Below, in pieces: positions 40,832 to 47,717 of a stretch of DNA of 64,000 bases. Every line of letters starts with the position of its first letter. The stretch's first letter is position 1. The DNA comes from Caulifigura coniformis (lineage in GTDB: Bacteria; Planctomycetota; Planctomycetia; Planctomycetales; Planctomycetaceae): NCBI RefSeq assembly GCF_007745175.1, contig NZ_CP036271.1:1-64000 (forward strand), in the 5' to 3' direction. A model generated the notes under the pieces. That model was not told the DNA's origin. It saw nothing but the letters and a program-made list of their open reading frames with translations, and made no database searches. The position numbers and the translations under genes are program-made.

Positions 40832-41794
40832 TTACTTCTTGCGACCGAACATCTTCCGCCAGCTGCGGTCGTCCCCTTCCAGCTCGCCGGCGACGGGGGG
40901 AGGGAGCTTGAACTCGTCGCTGGCGAAGCCCAGCTTGCGGGCCTGTACTTCCAGCTTGTGACGATCCTGTTTCAGCCGGTTCTGTTCGCGGGCCAGTCGC
41001 GCCCGCTCGAGCGCCATATCGCATTCCTCGCGTCGAAGGTGCTCGCGGTAATCGGCCTCGAGCTGCTCCAGGCGGGTGCGCAGCTCTTCGGGGGCATTGT
41101 TCATGGCCTCCCAGTTGGCAGGTCCCTGCATCTCGAGCGCCCGCAGACGCTGCGTCAGATAGGCGATGTAGCGGTCGCGGACCTCGACCGCATCGATCAG
41201 CACGACATGCTCGGCCGTATCAACGTCGATCGGGTCCGGGTAGCTGATGTCTCCCAGCGAGATCGGCGGCTCGGCCTGTGAGGCGGCCGGTGCGGTGCTC
41301 GATTCCCCGAACGACATGTCGCCGAGCAGCTTCCGCTTCGCCTCTTCCCAGGCTGCGTCGGAGTTGTCCGGTTCCTTGATCGGAGCCGTGGGAGTTTCGA
41401 ATCCGTTGAAGCTGGGCGCGGCGGGAGCGGCGATTCCGCGCTGGACGATTTCTTCGATGCGCTGTTCGATGCGGTTCCAGAGGTCGAACGGCTGCTGCTG
41501 ATCCCAGGAATCGAGCCATTGGCTCACCCGGTCGTTGACGTAGCGCTGCTCTTCGACAAACTCGCCCGCAACTCCGCCCGTTGCCGCTGCCGTGCGTCCG
41601 CCGCGGTCTCCTCCTTCACGGTGAATCCGGTCGAGTTGGTCGACCGCCTGCTCCAGCTGGGACGTCAGCGCGTGAATGAGGTCTTCTTTGTCCTGCAGCT
41701 CGGCGGTCAGTTCAGCAACCTGCACGCGCGTGTCCACCTGGTCTTCGTCCCAGGCGTCCTCGACGGCCGAGTCTGACTGATGCTGGCGATCCAT
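40832..41794 (-). CDS. Hypothetical coiled-coil protein
   Basis: A 320-residue soluble protein. Strong heptad-like segments are at residues 22-60 (VQVAELTAELQDKEDLIHAL then TSQLEQAVDQLDRI) and about 210-290 (RLRALEM, RTRLEQLEADYREHLRREE, LARLAREQNRLKQDRHKLEV-type repeats). They flank a proline/serine-rich linker, and the C-terminus is very basic (WRKMFGRKK). No catalytic motif. It may be a structural or scaffold protein; the partner is unknown. It is followed 146 bases upstream by the minus-strand RHH gene. Confidence 0.72.
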   Translation of the reverse strand: MDRQHQSDSAVEDAWDEDQVDTRVQVAELTAELQDKEDLIHALTSQLEQAVDQLDRIHREGGDRGGRTAAATGGVAGEFVEEQRYVNDRVSQWLDSWDQQQPFDLWNRIEQRIEEIVQRGIAAPAAPSFNGFETPTAPIKEPDNSDAAWEEAKRKLLGDMSFGESSTAPAASQAEPPISLGDISYPDPIDVDTAEHVVLIDAVEVRDRYIAYLTQRLRALEMQGPANWEAMNNAPEELRTRLEQLEADYREHLRREECDMALERARLAREQNRLKQDRHKLEVQARKLGFASDEFKLPPPVAGELEGDDRSWRKMFGRKK

Positions 41795-41941
41795 TTCCTA
41801 CCCACTCCGTAAATTCGAACCAAAACGCGCTCGCTCCATGGAGCCTAGGTCGAAACGCGGGTCGTGGAGGTGGAAACTGTCGTTCCAGTCGGATCAGGGC
41901 GAGGAATGCCTCGGGTTGTAGCGATTCCGCAACATGTCGAT

Positions 41942-42139
41942 TCAATCGTTTCGCGGGGCGGGTCGGTGGAAGCCCGATTCGGGTGGTTGCTGTCGGAGAT
42001 GTTGCAGCCCCGGAGACATCCACTGCCGGCACAGTTCCGTGATCGGAACGTTTCTTCGCGCCGCTTCAAACCGGACGCGTTTCCAGTCCTCAAGCGGAAG
42101 GAAGATGGAAATCTGCTTCTGAAGTGATCGGCTGGCCAC
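41942..42139 (-). CDS. Small ribbon-helix-helix-like protein
   Basis: A 65-residue protein with a strand-helix-helix pattern typical of Arc/MetJ-type DNA-binding proteins: strand LQKQISIFLP, helix LEDWKRVRFEAARRN, turn VPIT, helix ELCRQWMSPGLQHLRQ. It begins at GTG 42139 with an AAGGAAG ribosome site at good spacing, which marks it as a real gene. It is too short for much more. It points away from the XRE regulator at 42523 across a 383-base gap, so each may regulate the other; that is inference. Confidence 0.68.
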   Translation of the reverse strand: MASRSLQKQISIFLPLEDWKRVRFEAARRNVPITELCRQWMSPGLQHLRQQPPESGFHRPAPRND

Positions 42140-42522
42140 GCTCTTGCTTCCTTTTTATGAAACAAAATGGAACAATGTGGAGGCGGCATTCCGGGCTCGG
42201 GTCAGGTCCCGGGCCTGGTCTTGTTCGGCGGGTTGCGCCTCGGCCGTGCGGGTCGTCGAGTGGTCGGTTGCCTTTCGATTTTTGCAGGGGAGTTGGGGTT
42301 TTCCTCGTTCCGATCGAACGGGGGAAGATCCCAGATGTCCCCTTTCGGACAAACGGGAGGAGCCACAGGTCCCAGGGACTCATCCCAGGAAAATCTCGTG
42401 ATTCGAACCATTTTCAGTACCCGCCCGACAGTTTTTGTGATGAAATGGACCTCGTGTTCTCAAAAATAAATCAAAGTGGAACATAACGCAACAATTTGGT
42501 GCCAAGATTTGTCGTTCCCCGC
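42140..42522. other. Divergent control region between RHH and XRE genes
   Basis: No gene is supported here. AT-richer ends flank a GC-rich middle. A shared motif AAAATGGAACA (42169-42179) recurs as AAAGTGGAACA (42473-42483) near the two divergent starts, suggesting a common regulator site at both promoters. A short inverted repeat CGTTC-CGATC-GAACG lies near 42319-42333. Confidence 0.5.
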
Positions 42523-43149
42523 ATGACTGACGAACACCTTTCCCTCTCTGTGACCGAATTGGCTGCCCGTGTCCGCCGGGAGCGGATGCATCGCGGCTGG
42601 GACGTCGTCGAACTCGAACGGCGCTCGGGGATCGGGCGCACCACGCTCTATCACCTCGAGAAAGGGCATACGCAGCGCGTCCGCTCGTCGACCCTGGCCG
42701 CAATCGCCAGGGCGTTCGAGATGGAGGCCGGCCAGCTGATGGGCGCAGGGGATGATCCCCGCGCGGTCGAGCGCCGGCTGTCGGCCGAGTTTGACCGCGC
42801 CACCAACCCCGCCGTGGCCGAAGTGGCGCGCGAACGGCCGGAGGTGTTCGAAGGCTGGACGCAGGACGACTGGGAGGAGATCAACAGCCAGTTCGGAGTC
42901 GGCGGGCAGTTGACACCGCTCGGCGCCCTGAAGGCGGCCGAAGCGATCAACGAGAAGCGGGAAACTGTTCGCCAGCTGCAGGTCGTGCTGGAAACGCACC
43001 TGCGCGAAGTGGCCCGCGAAGTGATCGAAACCTTCTACCGCATGGTGCAGGCGACGTCGGCCAACGCCCCTTCCGCGGCCGCGATGAAAGAAATGGCGGA
43101 TCGACTCGGCCAGCAGCTGCCAGCGGTCGGAGACCGGCCCGCCCGGTGA
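42523..43149 (+). CDS. XRE-type helix-turn-helix regulator with helical C-terminal part
   Basis: A 208-residue protein. The HTH occupies residues about 8-62: VTELAARVRRERMHRGWDVV then ELERRSGIGRTTLYHLEKGH, a Cro/C1-type fold. The rest is unrecognised, highly charged and largely helical (EINSQFGVGGQLTPLGALKA then AEAINEKRETVRQLQVVLET), with no enzyme motif, so a dimerisation or effector part is likely. ATG 42523 (MTDEHLSLSV) is preferred; a TTG at 42496 would add 9 residues. Divergent from the RHH gene, convergent with the thermonuclease. Confidence 0.8.
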   Translation: MTDEHLSLSVTELAARVRRERMHRGWDVVELERRSGIGRTTLYHLEKGHTQRVRSSTLAAIARAFEMEAGQLMGAGDDPRAVERRLSAEFDRATNPAVAEVARERPEVFEGWTQDDWEEINSQFGVGGQLTPLGALKAAEAINEKRETVRQLQVVLETHLREVAREVIETFYRMVQATSANAPSAAAMKEMADRLGQQLPAVGDRPAR

Positions 43150-43185
43150 ATCGTCCGGCCGGACAACGCTCTCTCCTCCCGAGGT

Positions 43186-43839
43186 TTACCTCTGCGAGCG
43201 AACCGGCTTTGAATCGGGCCGCGAATTCGATCCTCCGTCCTTCGCGGGGAGCGACCACAGGCCGATCCGCTTCGAGCGAGCCCGCACTTCGGCCGCTTCG
43301 AACAACTTCTTGCGGTCGGAGCGATAGGGGTGGCGCGTGACGGCCTGGCTGAAGCCTTCTTCGATCAGCGTCTCGTTCAGCATCCGGCCATCGATGTAGA
43401 CGTACGCCAGCGTCCGCCCGTAGTCGTCGACCCGTTCCCTGTCGTACTCGAGGGTCACATCCTTTCCCTCGACCAGCCGCCGGGTGAAGTCGGCCGCTTC
43501 GTAGCCGAGAGGTTCTGCCGGCATGTCGTCGTGCGGGATTTCGGGCGTATTGACTCCCAGCAGCCGGACTCGGATTCCGTTGTCCAGCAGCAGGGTGTCG
43601 CCATCGACGACGCGCTTCACGTGGAAGGAGTTCTCCGCGGGCTGCGGCGCGCCGACCTGGCCCGGAACGGGCGCGGGAACAGGAGCTGGCGCGGGGGCCG
43701 GGCCGGGGCCCTGTCGCTGCTGGTTGAGATAGTTCAGCCCCAGGATCACCAGCACGGCGATGATGGTCAGGGCGGAGCTTCGAGGTCGCGAGCGGCGAAC
43801 CACGGAGCCGCCGCTGCGAGGAAAGCCGATGCCGGACAT
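43186..43839 (-). CDS. Membrane-anchored thermonuclease-family nuclease
   Basis: A 217-residue staphylococcal-nuclease-fold protein. A signal anchor (ALTIIAVLVILGLNYL) is followed by an Ala/Pro-rich spacer (PAPAPAPVPAPVPG), then the catalytic domain: VKRVVDGDTLLLDNGIRVRL then LGVNTPEI, with Asp and Arg of the active site, and DRERVDDYGRTLAYVYIDG supplying the second arginine. A calcium-dependent, secreted or surface-anchored DNase/RNase is likely. Divergent from the AcpH-like gene, with 142 bases between the two starts. Confidence 0.9.
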   Translation of the reverse strand: MSGIGFPRSGGSVVRRSRPRSSALTIIAVLVILGLNYLNQQRQGPGPAPAPAPVPAPVPGQVGAPQPAENSFHVKRVVDGDTLLLDNGIRVRLLGVNTPEIPHDDMPAEPLGYEAADFTRRLVEGKDVTLEYDRERVDDYGRTLAYVYIDGRMLNETLIEEGFSQAVTRHPYRSDRKKLFEAAEVRARSKRIGLWSLPAKDGGSNSRPDSKPVRSQR

Positions 43840-43981
43840 GGAGAACGCTCAATCGAAAGGTGGAGACGCGGAGATCGGCCACAGGTGGCTTAAGGTAGGC
43901 CATCCCGCGGTCTGCGAGGAATCCCGTTCGCCGCTCAGGAAGCGGTTCTGTCCCGTTCCCGGCACGTTCCTACAATCGGGC

Positions 43982-44698
43982 ATGAACTATCTGGCCCACG
44001 CTCTCAGGTTTCTTGACCGGCCCTATTACGTTGCCGGCGCGTGCCTACCCGATCTCCTTTCGGTCGCGGACCGTGGCGTCCGGCTGCGATCGCGGCGTGT
44101 CGAGCCGATGATCCCCCTGGCCGGCGTGGACGAGGCCGAGTTGTACCGCGGCGTGCTGCAGCACCTTCACGACGACGACTGGTTCCATGCGACGCGCGGC
44201 TTCGCGGAGGTCACGGGCGACATCGCGGTGCTGTTCCGGAAGGCGATCGGGACGGAGCATCCCACGCCATGCAGTTTTCTCGGGCACATCGTGATGGAGA
44301 TGCTGCTCGATTCCGTGCTGATCGAGCGGCATCCCGATGCGCTGGACCGGTTTTATGCCGCAATGGAGGAGGTTGATCCGCAGCGCATTCAGGCTGCGGT
44401 CAATCAGTGTGCCCGGCAGCCGACCGAGCGGCTCGCCCCCCTTCTTCCACAGTTCAACGCCGAGCGGTTCCTGTTCGACTACGCCAGCGCGGAAGGCCTT
44501 GCCTACCGGCTGAACCAGGTGCTCAGGCGGGTCCGGCTGACACCTCTCGACGAGACTGCGATTGGCGCCATTACGTCCGCGCGGGACGTTGTCGAAGCGA
44601 AGATTGACCAGCTGCTGCCACCGTCGCTTTTTGTCCCTGAACCAGTCACGTCGCGGGTGGCCTCTGCTTCGCTTATCTCAGCCCGCCCCGGTACATGA
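43982..44698 (+). CDS. Acyl carrier protein phosphodiesterase-like (DUF479)
   Basis: A 238-residue protein related to AcpH, which removes phosphopantetheine from acyl carrier protein. Conserved metal-ligand-type residues are visible: MNYLAHAL (His), GACLPDLLS (Asp), QHLHDDDWFH (His/Asp) and FLGHIVMEMLLD (His/Asp). The rest is alpha-helical. At 238 residues it is about 40 longer than E. coli AcpH, and activity is not certain. Its last 26 bases overlap the end of the convergent secreted protein gene. Confidence 0.72.
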   Translation: MNYLAHALRFLDRPYYVAGACLPDLLSVADRGVRLRSRRVEPMIPLAGVDEAELYRGVLQHLHDDDWFHATRGFAEVTGDIAVLFRKAIGTEHPTPCSFLGHIVMEMLLDSVLIERHPDALDRFYAAMEEVDPQRIQAAVNQCARQPTERLAPLLPQFNAERFLFDYASAEGLAYRLNQVLRRVRLTPLDETAIGAITSARDVVEAKIDQLLPPSLFVPEPVTSRVASASLISARPGT

Positions 44699-45005
44699 TC
44701 TGTCCATCCGCCACGACCGTCAGTTGGCCGTCCTTGCGCGTGACGGCGATTGCGCGGGCCGACTGATTGATCTGGGTGATGACCTTTTCCCCCAGGAGGA
44801 CCCTGCCGGGCTCGACCACCACCTTCTTCAGCCCCAGTGATATGGTGCAGGTGTCCGCAGTGTTTCGGGCAGTGACCCACAGCGTATCGCTGGTGACGTC
44901 CAGCGTACGGCCCGACGGCAGACTGCATCCACAGGAAGCCGCCTCGGCCAGCGATCCTGCAGCACACAGCACAGCTCCAGCAACCACGGCGTACAACCGA
45001 TTCAT
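44673..45005 (-). CDS. Small exported protein of unknown function
   Basis: A 110-residue protein with a signal peptide, MNRLYAVVAGAVLCAAGSLA followed by EA, then SCGCSLPSG, where two close cysteines may form a disulfide or a lipobox-like site (no canonical LxGC). The mature part is a short strand set (TLWVTARNTADTCTISLGLK, then KVVVEPGRVLLGEKVITQI). No family is recognised. It overlaps the convergent AcpH-like gene by 26 bases at their 3' ends, which is rare but tolerated for convergent pairs. Confidence 0.65.
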   Translation of the reverse strand: MNRLYAVVAGAVLCAAGSLAEAASCGCSLPSGRTLDVTSDTLWVTARNTADTCTISLGLKKVVVEPGRVLLGEKVITQINQSARAIAVTRKDGQLTVVADGQIMYRGGLR

Positions 45006-45125
45006 CGCGAGCTCCTTCCCTGGATTGACAAAGGGGGCTCCGAACATGATTACACAGTATTCCAGACGGCCTCAAGCCGGATTTCTCTGCCGCTTCCGTC
45101 GCTCGCGTCACAGGACATTGCCCCC

Positions 45126-45968
45126 ATGAAATACGGCCTGAACCTGCTGCTCTGGACGACTTCCGTCGACGATTCGCTCGCGCCGCTCCTCGAGCAGATC
45201 AAGGGCTGGGGCTACGACGGCGTCGAACTGCCGATGTTCGAGTTCGAAAAGAAGAACTACGAAGCCGTCGGCAAGCGGCTCAAATCGCTCGGCCTGGGCG
45301 CGACGGCCGTCACCATCTGCACCGACGACGAAAACCCGATCTCCCCGGATGCCAAGATCCGCGATGCCGGCCTGGCCCGCCTGAAGAAGGCGATCGACAT
45401 GTGCGCCGCCTCCGGCGCCACGCATCTCTGCGGCCCGATCCACTCTGCCATCGGCGCCTTTTCCGGCTCGGGGCCCACTCCCAGCGAATGGAAATGGGGC
45501 CAGGAGACGCTCGCGAAGGCCGCTGACTACGCCAAGTCGAACAACGTCACGCTCGTCTGCGAATACCTCAACCGGTTCGAGTGTTACTTCCTCAACTGCG
45601 CCGAGGATGCCGCACGGTTCTGCCGCGAAGTGAACCACCCCAACCTGAAGATGATGTACGACACCTTCCACGCGAACATCGAAGAGAAGGACGTGTCGAA
45701 AGCGATCAAGGTGTGCGCCGACCAGTGCGTCCACGTCCACATTTCGGAGAACGACCGTTCCACCCCCGGCGAAGGCCAGGTCGCCTGGGACGAAACGTTC
45801 GCCGCCCTCAAGGAAACGAAGTACGACGGCTGGATGGTCATCGAAGCCTTCGGCCTCGCCCTGCCGGCCATCGCCGCCGCCACCAAGATCTGGCGGCGAA
45901 TGTTCCCCAGTGAAGAACACCTTGCGACCAAAGGCCTCGCGTTCATGAAGAGCCGCGTCGGCAAGTGA
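45126..45968 (+). CDS. Sugar isomerase/epimerase (xylose-isomerase-like TIM barrel)
   Basis: A 280-residue cytoplasmic TIM-barrel protein close to the D-tagatose/psicose 3-epimerase group. Metal-binding residues appear as Glu in LVCEYLNRFE, Asp in MMYDTFHANIEE, His in VHVHISENDRSTPGEG and Glu in MVIEAFG; the GEG motif of the substrate loop is intact. It probably epimerises a ketose or isomerises a related sugar; the exact substrate is not determined. No signal, unlike the Tat-exported relative at 27.3 kb. It lies 79 bases upstream of glyA on the same strand. Confidence 0.87.
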   Translation: MKYGLNLLLWTTSVDDSLAPLLEQIKGWGYDGVELPMFEFEKKNYEAVGKRLKSLGLGATAVTICTDDENPISPDAKIRDAGLARLKKAIDMCAASGATHLCGPIHSAIGAFSGSGPTPSEWKWGQETLAKAADYAKSNNVTLVCEYLNRFECYFLNCAEDAARFCREVNHPNLKMMYDTFHANIEEKDVSKAIKVCADQCVHVHISENDRSTPGEGQVAWDETFAALKETKYDGWMVIEAFGLALPAIAAATKIWRRMFPSEEHLATKGLAFMKSRVGK

Positions 45969-45977
45969 TTCCCAAAG

Positions 45978-45996
45978 GCTGGGTCTTTGACCCAGC
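45978..45996 (+). terminator. Hairpin after the epimerase gene
   Basis: GCTGGGTC-TTT-GACCCAGC is a perfect 8-base-pair stem with a 3-base loop, 10 bases after the stop and 51 bases before glyA. No T-run follows, so it may attenuate rather than terminate. Confidence 0.5.
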
Positions 45997-46046
45997 GAGT
46001 TCCCTGTGAGCACGCTCGCAGTTTTTTGTCACCAGGATTTTGATTG

Positions 46047-47306
46047 ATGTCCGCTCAGGAAAAGCCGTTTCCCGCCCTCGCCAAGTCTGACAGCGAAGTC
46101 CTCGCCGCGATTCGCCGCGAGGAAGGCCGCCAGGTCGAAGGTCTCGAGCTGATCGCCTCCGAGAACTACACCAGCGCCGCCGTGATGGAAGCAGCCGGCA
46201 CGGTGCTGACCAACAAGTACGCCGAAGGCTACCCCGGCCGGCGGTACTACGGCGGCTGCGAGTTCGTCGATGAAGTCGAAAACCTCGCCCGCGACCGCCT
46301 GAAGAAACTGTTCGGCGCCGAGCATGTGAACGTGCAGCCGCACGCCGGATCGCAGGCCAACATGGCCGCCTACATGTCGGTCCTGAACGTCGGCGACACC
46401 ATCCTCACGATGGATCTCGCCCACGGCGGACACCTCACACACGGCATGTCGCTGAACTTCTCCGGCAAGCTCTATAAAGTCGTCCACTACGGGGTGCGTG
46501 AAGACAATCACCGCATCGACTTCGACAAGGTCGCCCGGCTCGCCAAAGAGCACAAACCGAAGATGATCGTGGCGGGAGCCAGCGCCTACCCGCGCGAGAT
46601 CGACCACTCTAAGTTCGCTGAGATCGCGAAGGAAAACGGCGCGCTGTTGATGGTCGACATGGCCCACTACTCGGGCCTCGTCGCCGGCGGCGTCCACAAC
46701 AGCCCGGTCCCTCACGCCGACTTCGTCACGACCACGACGCACAAAACCCTCCGCGGACCAAGGTCGGGCGTCGTGATGTGCAGGGAGCAGTTCGCGAAGG
46801 ATGTCGACAAGACGGTGTTCCCCGGACTGCAGGGGGGACCGCTCATGCACATCATCGCCGCCAAGGCCGTCTGCTTCGGCGAAGCGCTCCAGCCCAGCTT
46901 CAAGGCGTATGCCCAGCAGATCGTCGCCAACGCGAAGACGCTGGCCGAGACGCTCATGTCCGGCGGCATCAAGCTCGCATCGGGCGGAACGGACAACCAC
47001 CTGATGCTCTGCGACGTGACGACGATCGGCCTCTCGGGCAAGATCGCCGAGCAGGCCCTCGACCGGGCGGCGATCACGGTCAACAAGAACATGATCCCCT
47101 ACGACCAGCGGAAGCCGCTCGATCCCAGCGGCATCCGCATCGGCACGGCCGCCCTCACGACCCGCGGCATGAAGGAAGCCGAGATGAAGAAGGTTGGCCA
47201 GTGGATCCTCGAGGTCCTCAAGTCGCCCGAGGATGCCGCGGTCACGACCCGCATCCGCGGCGAGATCGCCACCTTCGCGAAGGCCTTCCCCGTTCCCGGG
47301 CTGTAA
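46047..47306 (+). CDS. glyA: Serine hydroxymethyltransferase
   Basis: Interconverts serine and glycine with tetrahydrofolate, feeding methylene-THF. PLP lysine is in [14 protein letters not shown]; the serine/PLP-binding [11 protein letters not shown] and [13 protein letters not shown] are canonical. The 419-residue length is typical. ATG 46047 (MSAQEK) is chosen with an AGGA ribosome site; the TTG one codon upstream is less likely. A strong terminator follows 22 bases after the stop. Confidence 0.97.
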   Translation: MSAQEKPFPALAKSDSEVLAAIRREEGRQVEGLELIASENYTSAAVMEAAGTVLTNKYAEGYPGRRYYGGCEFVDEVENLARDRLKKLFGAEHVNVQPHAGSQANMAAYMSVLNVGDTILTMDLAHGGHLTHGMSLNFSGKLYKVVHYGVREDNHRIDFDKVARLAKEHKPKMIVAGASAYPREIDHSKFAEIAKENGALLMVDMAHYSGLVAGGVHNSPVPHADFVTTTTHKTLRGPRSGVVMCREQFAKDVDKTVFPGLQGGPLMHIIAAKAVCFGEALQPSFKAYAQQIVANAKTLAETLMSGGIKLASGGTDNHLMLCDVTTIGLSGKIAEQALDRAAITVNKNMIPYDQRKPLDPSGIRIGTAALTTRGMKEAEMKKVGQWILEVLKSPEDAAVTTRIRGEIATFAKAFPVPGL

Positions 47307-47328
47307 GGTGTTCTGCCTGTCGATCTCA

Positions 47329-47359
47329 ACAAGCCGACTCGGCAATCGAGTCGGCTTGT
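47329..47359 (+). terminator. Intrinsic terminator of glyA
   Basis: ACAAGCCGACTCG / CGAGTCGGCTTGT is a perfect 13-base-pair stem with loop GCAAT, followed by TTCGTTTC. Confidence 0.8.
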
Positions 47360-47369
47360 TTCGTTTCAA

Positions 47370-47450
47370 GCCCCGCAGGGGCGGCACGATTTAGCCGTGA
47401 GCGTCAGCTCACGGTGCAGTCGCGCCTCGACAACAAAGCCCCTCAGGGGC
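47370..47450. repeat. Cluster of three short perfect hairpins
   Basis: GCCCC-GCA-GGGGC (47370-47382), CCGTGAGC-GTCA-GCTCACGG (47395-47414) and GCCCC-TCA-GGGGC (47438-47450). Stems differ but loops are 3-4 bases; the first and third are followed by GGCACGAT and GACACACGAT. They sit in the 411-base gap between glyA and the PVC gene. Confidence 0.75.
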
Positions 47451-47607
47451 GACACACGATCGGGCAGCGAGGTCGAGGCATGTAATCAGCCCCACTCAGA
47501 ACGCTCGTCAAAATCGATTCCATGCCGTTCCCTCTGAAGGTCAATCTGCCTGGCTCGCAATCCCTCCGTGTCGCCCGTCTCGGGGCTGACTGACACTCCA
47601 TAAAAAG

Positions 47608-47631
47608 AGCCGGGTGCGTCAGCACCCGGCT
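47608..47631 (-). terminator. Intrinsic terminator, distal, for the PVC gene
   Basis: AGCCGGGTGC / GCACCCGGCT, a perfect 10-base-pair stem with a 4-base loop, followed on the minus strand by CTTTTTA. It lies 87 bases past the minus-strand stop. The plus-strand loop is GTCA, the same as in the hairpin at 47395. Confidence 0.72.
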
Positions 47632-47667
47632 ATGCAGTGTCGCTCCTGCGGAGCTTCTTCAGTTTCA

Positions 47668-47698
47668 CCGCAGCCGAGTGAATCCACCTCGGCTGCGG
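47668..47698 (-). terminator. Hairpin just after the PVC gene
   Basis: CCGCAGCCGAG / CTCGGCTGCGG, 11 base pairs with a 9-base loop, 20 bases past the minus-strand stop, followed by TGAAACTG. Weak as a terminator alone; with the hairpin at 47608 it could form a tandem. Confidence 0.55.
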
Positions 47699-47717
47699 CG
47701 GTTCTCGATAGCAACCG

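Noticed and set aside
42144-42469. Overlapping small frames (65-120 residues) in the RHH-XRE gap
   Set aside because: Several frames in all phases, no ribosome sites, no conserved pattern; typical of GC-rich non-coding DNA.
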